Shown here piece after piece: positions 17,070 to 25,779 of a stretch of 36,435 nucleotides of DNA. The notes below the pieces were generated by a model. That model was not told the DNA's origin. It did no database searches and saw only the letters and a program-made list of their open reading frames with translations. A program made the translations under genes and the position numbers. The stretch is taken from contig RCNQ01000060.1 in the NCBI GenBank assembly GCA_003731675.1, forward strand, positions 1 through 36,435, in the 5' to 3' direction. The DNA comes from Bacteroidetes/Chlorobi group bacterium ChocPot_Mid. Its GTDB lineage: Bacteria > Bacteroidota > Ignavibacteria > Kapaibacteriales > UBA2268. Position 1 is the first letter of the stretch, and every line of letters starts with the position of its first letter.

Positions 17070-18935
17070 ATGAAAGTCGGGCCGTTTGCAAATTTAACGC
17101 CGTTAGATTTTACTAAAAAGAAAAATTTAGAAAGACAAAAAGAAGCATTAAAATTAGTTCGTAAGAAATTAGGAAAAGAGTATCCGAATCTAATTGATGG
17201 TAAACCATCTGTAACCGAAAAGAAGACATATTCAATTAATCCAGCAAATCCAAAAGAAATAATTGGTATTTTTCAAAAGGCAGGTAAACAAGAAGCAGAG
17301 CAAGCAATAGAATCTGCAGCGAAAGCATTTGAAACTTGGAAATATGTACCTGCGGAACGAAGAGCGAAATATCTTCTGGATGCGGCAAAGATTTGTCGCA
17401 AGAGAAGATTTGAGATAAATGCATGGATGATTTCCGAAACAGGAAAGAATTTTGCTGAAGCTGATGCTGATACTTGTGAAGGTATAGACTTTCTCGAGTT
17501 TTACGCACGTGAAGCAATCCGGTATTCACAGGAGCAACCATTGACTCCATATCCGGGTGAAAAGCTTAGCTACTTTTATATTCCCTTAGGTGTTGGTCTT
17601 TGCATACCACCATGGAATTTTCCATGGGCAATTATGCTTGGTATTACAACAGCTGCAATTGTAGCGGGTAATACTGTGGTTATGAAGCCATCATCTGATT
17701 CACCAATGATGGCAAGGTTACTTACTGATATTTTGCATGAAGTTGGTTTGCCAAAGGGAGTTTTGAATTTCTTAGTAGCAAGTGGAGCAGAAGCAGGTGA
17801 TTTTATGGTCGAACATCCAAAGACAAGATTTATTACCTTTACAGGTTCAATGGAAGTTGGACTCAGAATCAACGAACTGGCAGCAAAGAAATCCGAAGGA
17901 CAGATTTGGATTAAAAGAGTAATTGCTGAAATGGGAGGTAAGGATTCTATCATAGTTGATTCGGAAGCAAAGATTGAAGATGCAGTAAAAGGTGTAACCG
18001 TATCTGCATTTGGGTTCCAGGGGCAAAAATGCTCTGCGTGTTCAAGGGCAATTGTTGACAAAAAAGTTTATGACGAATTTGTCGCAAAACTAAAAGTTGC
18101 AGTGGAATCTTTACAATCAGGTGATCCACAAGAAAACTTTTATTCCGGTCCTGTTATTAATGCGGCTTCTGAGCGTTCCATATTGGATTATATCGAAATT
18201 GGGAAAAAGGAAGGTAAGTTATTGACAGGTGGATATAAAATTCAGGAACTACCGGGTTATTATATTAAACCAACAGTGTTTATTGATATTGACCCGATGG
18301 CAAGATTATCTCAGGAAGAAATTTTTGGTCCGGTGTTAGCAGTTATAAAAGCTGAAAATTATGACCATGCTTTGCAAATTGCAAACAACACACAATATGG
18401 ACTGACTGGGGCAGTTTACTCAATGAACAGAGCAAAACTCGACAGAGCAAGAAAAGAATTTCATGTAGGTAATCTTTATTTAAATAGGAAATGCACTGGT
18501 GCCGTCGTAGATGTCCATCCGTTCGGGGGATTCAACATGAGCGGAACGGATTCGAAAGCTGGCAGCCGTGATTATTTATTGCTCTTTTTACAGGGCAAAT
18601 CTGTATCTGAACTAATTACTAATATCACAAAAGGGGTTAATATGCCAACAGCAAAGAAACCAGCAGCTAAAAAAGCTGCTCCAAAGAAACCAGCAGTTAA
18701 AAAAGCTGCTCCAAAGAAACCAGCTGCAAAAAAAGCTGCACCAGCTAAAAAAGCTGCACCAGCAAAAAAAGCCGCTCCTAAAAAAGTAGCTAAGAAAGCA
18801 GTTGCAAAGAAAACTACAGCTAAGAAAACAGTAGCTAAAGCCGCTCCTAAAAAAGCTGCACCAAAAAAAGCCGCTGCTCCTAAAAAAGCTGTAGCAAAAA
18901 AAGCTGCACCAAAAAAACCAGCAGCTAAGAAGTAA
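17070..18935 (+). CDS. P5C (glutamate semialdehyde) dehydrogenase with C-terminal histone H1-like tail
   Basis: Residues 1 to about 516 form a complete aldehyde dehydrogenase of the RocA/PruA type, which oxidises pyrroline-5-carboxylate (glutamate semialdehyde) to glutamate with NAD in proline catabolism. Marks are PPWNFPWAI, Glu287 (AEMGGKDS), catalytic Cys321 (QGQKCSACSR), EEIFGPVLAV and the C-terminal GSRDYLLLFLQGKSVSE, where normal family members end. Here the frame runs on without a stop through eight linker residues into Met525 and a 97-residue Lys/Ala/Pro tail of AAKKAAPKKP type, like bacterial histone H1-like proteins. An AAAGGA lies before the ATG at 17070. Met525 has its own AAGGGG sequence five bases upstream, so the tail may also be made as a separate protein. 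No proline dehydrogenase gene is nearby. The enzyme call is firm; whether the product is one protein or two is open. Confidence 0.93.
   Translation: MKVGPFANLTPLDFTKKKNLERQKEALKLVRKKLGKEYPNLIDGKPSVTEKKTYSINPANPKEIIGIFQKAGKQEAEQAIESAAKAFETWKYVPAERRAKYLLDAAKICRKRRFEINAWMISETGKNFAEADADTCEGIDFLEFYAREAIRYSQEQPLTPYPGEKLSYFYIPLGVGLCIPPWNFPWAIMLGITTAAIVAGNTVVMKPSSDSPMMARLLTDILHEVGLPKGVLNFLVASGAEAGDFMVEHPKTRFITFTGSMEVGLRINELAAKKSEGQIWIKRVIAEMGGKDSIIVDSEAKIEDAVKGVTVSAFGFQGQKCSACSRAIVDKKVYDEFVAKLKVAVESLQSGDPQENFYSGPVINAASERSILDYIEIGKKEGKLLTGGYKIQELPGYYIKPTVFIDIDPMARLSQEEIFGPVLAVIKAENYDHALQIANNTQYGLTGAVYSMNRAKLDRARKEFHVGNLYLNRKCTGAVVDVHPFGGFNMSGTDSKAGSRDYLLLFLQGKSVSELITNITKGVNMPTAKKPAAKKAAPKKPAVKKAAPKKPAAKKAAPAKKAAPAKKAAPKKVAKKAVAKKTTAKKTVAKAAPKKAAPKKAAAPKKAVAKKAAPKKPAAKK
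18631..18644 (+). promoter_or_regulatory. Possible internal ribosome binding site and start for an H1-like protein
   Basis: AAGGGG (18631-18636) lies five bases before an in-frame ATG (18642-18644) exactly where the dehydrogenase domain ends and the Lys/Ala tail begins (MPTAKKPAAKK). Initiation here would give a free, very basic 97-residue protein. The spacing is right for a Shine-Dalgarno, although the sequence also codes for Lys-Gly in the linker. Confidence 0.4.
18653..18742 (+). repeat. 30-bp coding tandem repeat in the H1-like tail (three copies)
   Basis: Three near-identical 30-bp units (18653-18682, 18683-18712, 18713-18742) each encode ten residues of the type KKPAAKKAAP. Looser copies of the same Lys/Ala pattern continue to 18932. 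The repeat can change length by slippage or recombination without breaking frame. Confidence 0.9.
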
Positions 18936-18950
18936 TTCAATTATTCGATA

Positions 18951-18988
18951 ATTGGGCTGCTCCTGAAATTGGTCAGCCCAATTTTTTT
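18951..18988 (+). terminator. Rho-independent terminator after the P5C dehydrogenase gene
   Basis: A perfect 9-bp stem (ATTGGGCTG at 18951-18959, CAGCCCAAT at 18974-18982) with a 14-base loop is followed by a run of seven T. It is by far the most GC-rich hairpin in this stretch. It lies 15 bases after the stop codon and ends two bases before the start codon of the next gene. Confidence 0.88.
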
Positions 18989-18990
18989 AT

Positions 18991-19785
18991 ATGATTGAGA
19001 TTACCGATGTTAATGATTCAAGAATCGGATGCTACCGAAACTTGAGAAGTGTTTTTTTTCCTCACTCCAAGAATAATATCTTACTTTCAGAAGGTTCCAT
19101 CACTACAAAAAAGTTGTTGCAAAGCAATCTTGATGTTTTATCTTTTTTTGCATTGCCTACATTTTATGATTTATTTGCTGAAATGTTCAAGCAAAAAAAT
19201 ATTCCTGAAGAATCCCAATTTACTGCTGAAAAGAGTATTATGAGTCTGATTGTCGGTTTTCGTTTGCATCAGGGAATTATGGCAATAGGAAGAATACCTG
19301 AACAAACTGCTTTACTTGATTTGAAATCTCCGATTGTTGTAATGAATGGAATTGTGAATTCCGAAAATGTGGGAGCAATCATTCGAAATGCAGTTGCCTT
19401 TGGTTTTAAATCAATTGTTTATGATAAAGCGACGAGTAGTCCATTTTTAAGAAGAGCAGTGAGGGTTTCAATGGGGACAGTATTCTCTGTTAAGCATTTT
19501 CAATCCATGAATTTATGTCAAGATTTAAAAGAATTAAGTACGAAGAGTAAATTTGAAATAGTTGCATCGGAAATAACACATAATTCAATTCCAATTGATA
19601 GATATGAATTTAAAAAAGAATCTGTCATTATTTTCGGTTCTGAAGGGACAGGTGTTTCAAAAGAAGTTCTTTCGATATGTGACAAAGTAATTCACATACC
19701 TATTTCTGAGAACGTTGAATCAATTAATGTTGCTTCAAGTAGTGCTATAATTTTCAATAATTTTAAGAAAATAAATCGTGTTTAA
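18991..19785 (+). CDS. TrmH (SpoU) family RNA 2'-O-methyltransferase
   Basis: The 264-residue protein has an N-terminal substrate-binding part starting EITDVNDSRIGCYRNLR and a C-terminal SPOUT knot domain. SpoU motif 1 is NSENVGAIIRNA (123-134, with Asn123 and Arg132), motif 2 is IIFGSEGTGVS (213-223) and motif 3 is IPISENVESINVASS (236-250). Such enzymes methylate ribose in tRNA or rRNA with SAM; the exact target cannot be read from sequence. The ATG at 18991 is supported because homology begins within the first few residues, yet it sits directly behind the T run of the upstream terminator. No Shine-Dalgarno is present, so translation may be leaderless or rely on read-through transcripts. 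Confidence 0.9.
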   Translation: MIEITDVNDSRIGCYRNLRSVFFPHSKNNILLSEGSITTKKLLQSNLDVLSFFALPTFYDLFAEMFKQKNIPEESQFTAEKSIMSLIVGFRLHQGIMAIGRIPEQTALLDLKSPIVVMNGIVNSENVGAIIRNAVAFGFKSIVYDKATSSPFLRRAVRVSMGTVFSVKHFQSMNLCQDLKELSTKSKFEIVASEITHNSIPIDRYEFKKESVIIFGSEGTGVSKEVLSICDKVIHIPISENVESINVASSSAIIFNNFKKINRV

Positions 19786-19865
19786 AAAATAATTTTGCAA
19801 CCAAATATCTTGATTTGTGTTAATTTGGTAATGGAATATTACTTATTAACAAATTTTGATGCGGT

Positions 19866-22800
19866 ATGAAAAAAATATTACTTATTATTTGTTTTTTTAT
19901 TAGTATTAGCTTAACTAATAACAATATTTTTTGCAATGATGAACATTCGTGGGGACAAATTCTGAATGATAATTCTCTTATGCAAACAATAACAACATCC
20001 AATCCAAATGCGACTAAAGAGACAAAATGTATTTTGAATTATCTATATTCATTGAGTAAGAAAACCAATAAAAAAATTATAAGCGGACAAATGACATATA
20101 ATGGAATTGATGAATCTGTTGCATACGATAGTTTAATTGTAAAACTTCATGATAAAACAAATAAATGGGTCGGTATTGTCGGAGCAGACTATGAAAGAGA
20201 TTATCCACAAAAATTATATAAAATTCTTGAAACAAATAAACCATTAATTTCTCACTTTCGGCAAGGTGGTTTGGTCGCATTGATGTGGTCTGCAAATAAT
20301 CCATGGACTGGTGGGAATCAGAATGATTTAAGGAACAGCGAAAATCTTTTAGACCTAATAACAAATGGAACAACTGCCAATCAAAAGTGGATAGCATATC
20401 TTGATAGTATAGCAGTGGGTTTAAAACAGCTTCAGGATTCAGGAGTTGTCGTTCTTTGGAGACCATTACATGAGATGAATGGTACTTGGTTCTGGTGGGG
20501 TTCAAAGTCAACAACTTTACCTGATAGAAATGATTACATTTCTGTATGGAGACACATGTATAACTATTTTACTTATTTCAAAGGATTGAACAATATTTTA
20601 TGGGTTTATTCTGCAACAGCAAAATCAAAAAAAGTCTCAAATCCGGCTTTCAAGGATGAATTGAATAATTATCCGGGTGATGAATATGTTGATATAATTA
20701 GTGTTGATATTTATTCCGATACTTTAGACGTTGTTAATTACAATCAATTGAAATCTAAAGGCAAACCATTGGTTATTTCAGAATTTGGACCTGACCGCAA
20801 TACAGTTTTAAATAAAATTCAGTCATTTGATTATATGTCATTAATAAATCAGATTAAGTCAAAATATCCTGATTTTGTTTATTGGGTTTCATGGAATGAT
20901 TTTGTTACTAATGGTGGAAAAGATACAGTTTATTATTCCCCAATGAATCAAATTAATGGCAAACAGCTTTTAGAAGATGGTTGGGTAATAAATCGAGATG
21001 AAATTGGTTGGCAGGATAGTTGCAATATTGATGTTGAAAAAAATGCTTTGCTTGAACCCGAAGACGGAAAAGTATATCATGGCGTACAGACAATGACTTT
21101 TGCAGATAATCCAGACCCACTCGCAGGATATTTAAATGCTTTAAATGATTCAACAATTCAACCTGCTGTTCGAGGTTTCTTTTTCAGTGTTCCTGGTGAA
21201 CGTGGTCCGGCTAATACATTAAAAGGGCTAAATAATTTTTTTCACATTGCTGACTCAGTTGGATTCATACCCGAATTAAGTTTGTTTTTTGTTGATAACA
21301 GAAGTGCAACAGATAGCATAATAGCAGTATCAAATACACATGATTGGATACTTGACAGTATAATAACTTTATGTAAAAATTATAATCGGAAAATGTTTCT
21401 TCGAATAGGTGGAGAATTTAATGGTTCTGGACCTGGTTGGAATGGAGGAGGATATCATCCATATTACTATGTAACAATGTTCAGAAAAATTGTGAATATG
21501 TTTGCGAGCAAAGGTTTTAGGGATTCAATTGCTGTTAACTGGTGCTATGAACCAGATGCTCCCAATGATTTTGATTCAGTTGATACACGTGGAGCAAGAT
21601 GGTATCCGGGAGATGATTATGTAGATTGGTTTGGTTTGGATGTTTTTGATGCTTCTCATTTTGACCAATCATTGCCGAATGGTACAGGTAGAAACTTAAC
21701 CAAAAAAGGTAAATCCGAAAGATTTCTTGCTATGGCAAGGGAAAAAGGCAAACCAGTTTTCTTGAGTGAGACGTCTGCGAAAGGAATAAATATAAGTTCT
21801 GATAATCAAGATGGTATCAACGATTGGAACAACTGGTTTGCAAAGTTTTTCGAGTTTATTGATGTTCACAAAGAGATAAAAGGTTTTTGCTATATAGATG
21901 CAAACTGGCCTGTTGGTGCTTATCCTAATTGGGGTGATGCGAGGATAGAAAATAATACGTATGTTACCGAAAAGTACATTGAAGAAATGCGAAAACCTAA
22001 GTATATTAATTTGTATAAAGAGGTCATTGTCCAACCTGAAGATACTTTGCCCTTAACCGAAATGGGAGAAACAAAATGGAAAAGTTATGAAGGCGGATTA
22101 TATCCGAACGGCGAAAACGCGAGACCTGATGCTCATAATAGTGCCGGTATTGACTTTGCAAATTCAATAGTTCCATTGGATAATACTGGAGTGCCAAATG
22201 ATAAAGGTAAAATTGTTTTGTTATCAATTGGGATGTCGAATTGCACACAGGAATTTTCTGCTTTTAAGATGATAGCTGATACTTTTCAAATGAAGAATCC
22301 TAAATTGCAGATTGTTGATGGTGCACAAGGAGGTCAAACAGCTTCTATAATCAAAGACCCGTTAGCTAACTTTTGGACAGTTGTTGAGCAAAGATTGCAG
22401 CAACAAAATGTAACTGCTAATCAAGTACAGGTGGTTTGGTTAAAGGAAGCTAATGCACAACCAAACCAAGCATTTCCTGTTCATGCTCAAATGCTGAAAA
22501 GTGATTTGAAAATAATTGTTCAAGTATTAAAAAACAAATTTCCAAATTTAAAAATAGCTTATCTGTCGAGCAGGACATACGGCGGTTATGCCACATCAAC
22601 TCTTAATCCTGAACCTTATGCTTATGAATCGGGATTTTCAGTAAAGTGGCTCATTGAAGAACAAATAAGTGGTGATGATTCATTGAGATATTCTGGTGAA
22701 AGTCCAAAAGCTCCATGGTTATCTTGGGGTCCTTATCTTTGGGCAAAGGGAGAGAAAGAAAGAAACGACGGGCTATTCTGGTTAAGAGAAGATTTTGGAA

Positions 22801-23174
22801 CTGATGGCACTCATCCTTCAACGTCTGGTAGATTGAAAGTAGCTAAATTATTGCTTGATTTTTTCGTTAATGATGAAACTTCAAAACCATGGTTTCTTGG
22901 TAGTGATGTTAGAGTAAATGATTCAAATAAACAAGATAATATAATAAGTATTTATCCAAATCCAGCATCGGATTATATTGAATTAAAACTTTCTGAAAGT
23001 TTCGAACTTTCGGAAAATAATAGTATAAAAATCTATAATACTCTTGGGCAATGTGTTTTATCTGTTGGAGCAAATTCTAATGAGCTCAAACGAATTGATG
23101 TTTCGAATATGCCTATCAGTATTTATTTTGTGATTGTTGGTTCTGAAACAAAAAAAATTGTTATTGTAAAATAA
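19866..23174 (+). CDS. Secreted multidomain GH26-GH26-SGNH enzyme with T9SS sorting domain
   Basis: The 1102-residue protein has a signal peptide (about 1-22). The first glycoside hydrolase 26 domain (about 38-370) has acid/base Glu203 in WRPLHEMNG and nucleophile Glu306 in VISEFG, plus NNPWTGGN, as in beta-mannanases. A second GH26-like domain (about 395-715) has Glu517 in RIGGEFNG and Glu635 in FLSET. A SGNH/GDSL-type hydrolase domain (about 780-1010) has Ser791 in SIGMSN and Asp980-His983 in DGTHPS; such domains often act as carbohydrate esterases. The end (about 1030-1102: SIYPNPASDYIEL to KKIVIVK) is a type A T9SS C-terminal domain, so the protein should be exported through the outer membrane. 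Mannan attack with linked deacetylation is a fair inference. No TonB/SusCD genes lie nearby. Confidence 0.88.
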   Translation: MKKILLIICFFISISLTNNNIFCNDEHSWGQILNDNSLMQTITTSNPNATKETKCILNYLYSLSKKTNKKIISGQMTYNGIDESVAYDSLIVKLHDKTNKWVGIVGADYERDYPQKLYKILETNKPLISHFRQGGLVALMWSANNPWTGGNQNDLRNSENLLDLITNGTTANQKWIAYLDSIAVGLKQLQDSGVVVLWRPLHEMNGTWFWWGSKSTTLPDRNDYISVWRHMYNYFTYFKGLNNILWVYSATAKSKKVSNPAFKDELNNYPGDEYVDIISVDIYSDTLDVVNYNQLKSKGKPLVISEFGPDRNTVLNKIQSFDYMSLINQIKSKYPDFVYWVSWNDFVTNGGKDTVYYSPMNQINGKQLLEDGWVINRDEIGWQDSCNIDVEKNALLEPEDGKVYHGVQTMTFADNPDPLAGYLNALNDSTIQPAVRGFFFSVPGERGPANTLKGLNNFFHIADSVGFIPELSLFFVDNRSATDSIIAVSNTHDWILDSIITLCKNYNRKMFLRIGGEFNGSGPGWNGGGYHPYYYVTMFRKIVNMFASKGFRDSIAVNWCYEPDAPNDFDSVDTRGARWYPGDDYVDWFGLDVFDASHFDQSLPNGTGRNLTKKGKSERFLAMAREKGKPVFLSETSAKGINISSDNQDGINDWNNWFAKFFEFIDVHKEIKGFCYIDANWPVGAYPNWGDARIENNTYVTEKYIEEMRKPKYINLYKEVIVQPEDTLPLTEMGETKWKSYEGGLYPNGENARPDAHNSAGIDFANSIVPLDNTGVPNDKGKIVLLSIGMSNCTQEFSAFKMIADTFQMKNPKLQIVDGAQGGQTASIIKDPLANFWTVVEQRLQQQNVTANQVQVVWLKEANAQPNQAFPVHAQMLKSDLKIIVQVLKNKFPNLKIAYLSSRTYGGYATSTLNPEPYAYESGFSVKWLIEEQISGDDSLRYSGESPKAPWLSWGPYLWAKGEKERNDGLFWLREDFGTDGTHPSTSGRLKVAKLLLDFFVNDETSKPWFLGSDVRVNDSNKQDNIISIYPNPASDYIELKLSESFELSENNSIKIYNTLGQCVLSVGANSNELKRIDVSNMPISIYFVIVGSETKKIVIVK

Positions 23175-23192
23175 CGATTATTTTAATAATCG
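23175..23192. repeat. 18-bp palindrome directly after the GH26 stop codon
   Basis: CGATTATT (23175-23182) and AATAATCG (23185-23192) are perfect inverted repeats separated by TT, starting at the base after the stop. There is no T run behind it, so it is a weak terminator at best; it could protect the mRNA 3' end or bind a protein. The rest of the 278-base gap to cydA is AT-rich with nothing else recognised. Confidence 0.5.
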
Positions 23193-23452
23193 AAGAATTT
23201 AATACATAATTATATTATCATGTTGAATTTAAGGAATGTAAGACAGAGTATCTGTATGTTGGTTCAGTGAAAAGCTAATATCTATAATTAAAAGAACTTA
23301 AAGGTCGAATTATTATCTTGTTAATCAATGATGTTTGAATTATTAATAATAAAATTAATATATCGTTCCAATTTTTATTTTAAGAAATTTATTTTATTCA
23401 CATTTTTTTTTTAATTTACTTGTTGTATTAAAAATAAATTGAAGATAAAATA

Positions 23453-24784
23453 ATGGATGTTGAATTGTTAGCCAGAATACAATTCGGTATAACTGCCGGA
23501 TTTCATTTTTTGTTTCCACCGATGAGTATCGGTTTGGGAGTAATACTTGTAATAATGGAGTGGCGTTTTCTTAGAACAAAAAATATGCTTTACGAGAGAA
23601 TGGCAAAGTTTTGGACAAAAGTTTTTGCTTTGACATTCGGAGTTGGTGTAGCCACAGGTATAGTTATGGAGTTTGAATTCGGAACAAACTGGGCTACATA
23701 TTCAAGGTATGTAGGTGATATTTTTGGTTCACCACTTACCGCAGAAGCAATTTTTGCTTTTTTTCTTGAATCAACATTTTTAGGGATTTTGATTTTTGGT
23801 TGGAATCGGGTCAGTCCAAAAATGCATTTTTTTTCGACATGTATGGTTGCTCTTGGTGCAACTCTAAGTGCTTTTTGGATTATAGTAGCAAACTCATGGA
23901 TGCAAACTCCGGCAGGATTTCATATTGTTAATGAAGGTGGAATAATGCGTGCCGAAATTACTGACTTTTGGGCAATGGTATTCAATCCTTCAACTATTGA
24001 AAGATTTTCTCATGTAATAAGTGCATCATGGTTGACAGGAGCTTTCCTTGTGATGAGCGTTGCTGCTTATTATTTGGTAAAAAGGAGACATATTGATTTT
24101 GCAAAATCTTCGATGAGAATTGCTTTGTTTTTAGCTACTCTTGCGGCATTTTTGCAGCTTGAGACAGGTCACAGAAGTGCTATGGAAGTAGTGAAATATC
24201 AACCTGAGAAGCTTGCAACTTTCGAGGGGCATTTCAACACAGCTGTTTTAGATTTGTACTTTATCGGTTATCTGGATGTTGAAAATGAAAGGATAATTGG
24301 TTTGAAGTGGCCAGGGTTTTTATCTTGGTTGATTTACGGTGATTTTTCTGCTCCTGTCAAAGGTAGAAATGACTTTCCTAAAGATGAATTACCACCTATT
24401 CAACTTCCATTTCAGACTTATCATATTATGGTTGCTATTGGAATGGCATTTATAGGGATTGTCTTATTTAGCATCTTTTTGCTATGGAGAAAAAAACTTT
24501 TTGAAACGAAATGGTATTTGAAACTTTTGATACCTGCATTTGCATTGCCACATATAGCGAATCTTTGCGGATGGATTGCCGCTGAAGTTGGTCGTCAGCC
24601 ATGGGCTGTTTATAAAATATTAAGGACTGATGATGCGATTTCTAAAGTTGTAGCATCTTCAGAAGTTTGGTTTTCATTAATTCTATTTACAACAATTTAT
24701 ATTGTTTTATCAATTTTATTTGTATTCTTATTGTTAAAGAAAATCAAGCATGGACCTGAAGAATTTGAACCGTTAACCATGTAA
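23453..24784 (+). CDS. cydA: Cytochrome bd oxidase subunit I (CydA), no cydB beside it
   Basis: CydA holds the quinol site and three hemes of the bd oxidase in the inner membrane. The 443-residue protein keeps His18 (heme b595 ligand by family), His187 and Met326 (heme b558), Glu106 (FFLESTFLG), the quinol-site Lys253 and Glu258 in KLATFEG, and GRQPW at 380-384. The length and the short stretch after the KLATFEG segment indicate the short Q-loop type, unlike the 522-residue E. coli protein. The next gene is a lipoprotein on the same strand and not cydB; no subunit II is encoded in the window. All key residues are present, so the gene looks functional. A CydB partner would have to be elsewhere, or this may pair with a CydA-like second subunit. 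Confidence 0.93.
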   Translation: MDVELLARIQFGITAGFHFLFPPMSIGLGVILVIMEWRFLRTKNMLYERMAKFWTKVFALTFGVGVATGIVMEFEFGTNWATYSRYVGDIFGSPLTAEAIFAFFLESTFLGILIFGWNRVSPKMHFFSTCMVALGATLSAFWIIVANSWMQTPAGFHIVNEGGIMRAEITDFWAMVFNPSTIERFSHVISASWLTGAFLVMSVAAYYLVKRRHIDFAKSSMRIALFLATLAAFLQLETGHRSAMEVVKYQPEKLATFEGHFNTAVLDLYFIGYLDVENERIIGLKWPGFLSWLIYGDFSAPVKGRNDFPKDELPPIQLPFQTYHIMVAIGMAFIGIVLFSIFLLWRKKLFETKWYLKLLIPAFALPHIANLCGWIAAEVGRQPWAVYKILRTDDAISKVVASSEVWFSLILFTTIYIVLSILFVFLLLKKIKHGPEEFEPLTM

Positions 24785-24864
24785 TAATTATTTCTTAATC
24801 TGAAATAATTTGCATATATTAAAATTTTGAAATTGTGTTAATTTAAGTATTTTTGGAGTAGAAA

Positions 24865-25710
24865 ATGAAAATATATTTTATTATATTCATTTGTGTGATT
24901 TTCTTTAGCTTTAACTCTTGCTATGAGCCGATACAAGGTTCTGGAGTTGTTGTCAGACAAGAGATTACCGGATTGAGTTCATTCAATTCTATTATTTTGA
25001 AAAATATGGCAAAAGTGTATGTCTCATCTGGGTCACCACAAAAAGTTGAAATTGAAGTTGATGATAATTTTCTTGATAATGTACTTGAAAATACTTCGGT
25101 TTCGATAAAGAAATTAACAATTTCCTCAAAAGGAATCATTGCTCCTTCGGTAATGAATGTTTACATCACTATACCTGACATTTCTGAATTGACCAACAAT
25201 GGTAGCGGAAAAATTATTATGCAAAATTCGTTTATTCAGGGGAGTACATTATGGTTAAACTTAACCGGTTCAGGTAATATAGAATTAATGGATTTTGTAA
25301 CAACAGATTGTCAGATAACGAATACTGGTAGTGGTGCAATTCTTATTGATTCACTTGGTGCTTTTAATACTATTAATCTTTCTCTAAGTTCAACCGGTAT
25401 AATAGCAATTAACAAAATATATTCAAAATTTCTTCAAGATACATGTTCTGGTTCAGGAAGAATACTCGGAAAGTCAGGCAGTTCAATGAATGGAAAATAT
25501 TTACTTTCCGGAAGCGGTATTATTGATTTGTCAGGAGTTTCTGCAGTAAATGCGATGGCGTCTAATAGTGGTTCGGGTAGAATTTTACTTAAAGCAACAA
25601 ACAAACTTGATGCTAAAATTTCTGGTAGCGGAAATATTGAATATTGGGGAAATCCACCTGATTTGACACAGAAAATAACCGGGACAGGTAAGCTGATTAA
25701 GAAAAATTGA
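24865..25710 (+). CDS. Putative lipoprotein with GIN (DUF2807) adhesin-head domain
   Basis: The 281-residue protein has a lipoprotein-like leader ending FNSC (Cys19), then GSGVVVRQEITGLSSFNSIIL, the standard opening of the DUF2807 head GIN domain. The rest is a right-handed beta-helix-like series with recurring GSG turns (NNGSGKI, NLTGSGNI, NTGSGAI, CSGSGRI, LSGSGII, NSGSGRI, ISGSGNI). Such proteins are common in Bacteroidota and their function is unproven; surface or periplasmic location is expected. A GGAG lies about 5 bases before the ATG. It follows cydA by 80 bases and could be cotranscribed, but no functional tie is known. Confidence 0.83.
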   Translation: MKIYFIIFICVIFFSFNSCYEPIQGSGVVVRQEITGLSSFNSIILKNMAKVYVSSGSPQKVEIEVDDNFLDNVLENTSVSIKKLTISSKGIIAPSVMNVYITIPDISELTNNGSGKIIMQNSFIQGSTLWLNLTGSGNIELMDFVTTDCQITNTGSGAILIDSLGAFNTINLSLSSTGIIAINKIYSKFLQDTCSGSGRILGKSGSSMNGKYLLSGSGIIDLSGVSAVNAMASNSGSGRILLKATNKLDAKISGSGNIEYWGNPPDLTQKITGTGKLIKKN

Positions 25711-25779
25711 CAAAGATAAATCTTGCAATTTTTTAAACTGCTAAATTGGACTATTAAAATTAATTTTCCTGGTTGCTTG

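Noticed and set aside
18572..18940. Minus-strand ORF rich in Ala and Phe
   Set aside because: It is the complement of the Lys/Ala repeat codons of the dehydrogenase tail; the lack of stops follows from the repeat.
24827..24855. TTG, 18 bases, TATTTTTG: Bacteroidota promoter pattern before the GIN-domain gene
   Set aside because: The start of transcription would fall within a few bases of the ATG and remove the GGAG ribosome site, so it is probably chance in AT-rich sequence.
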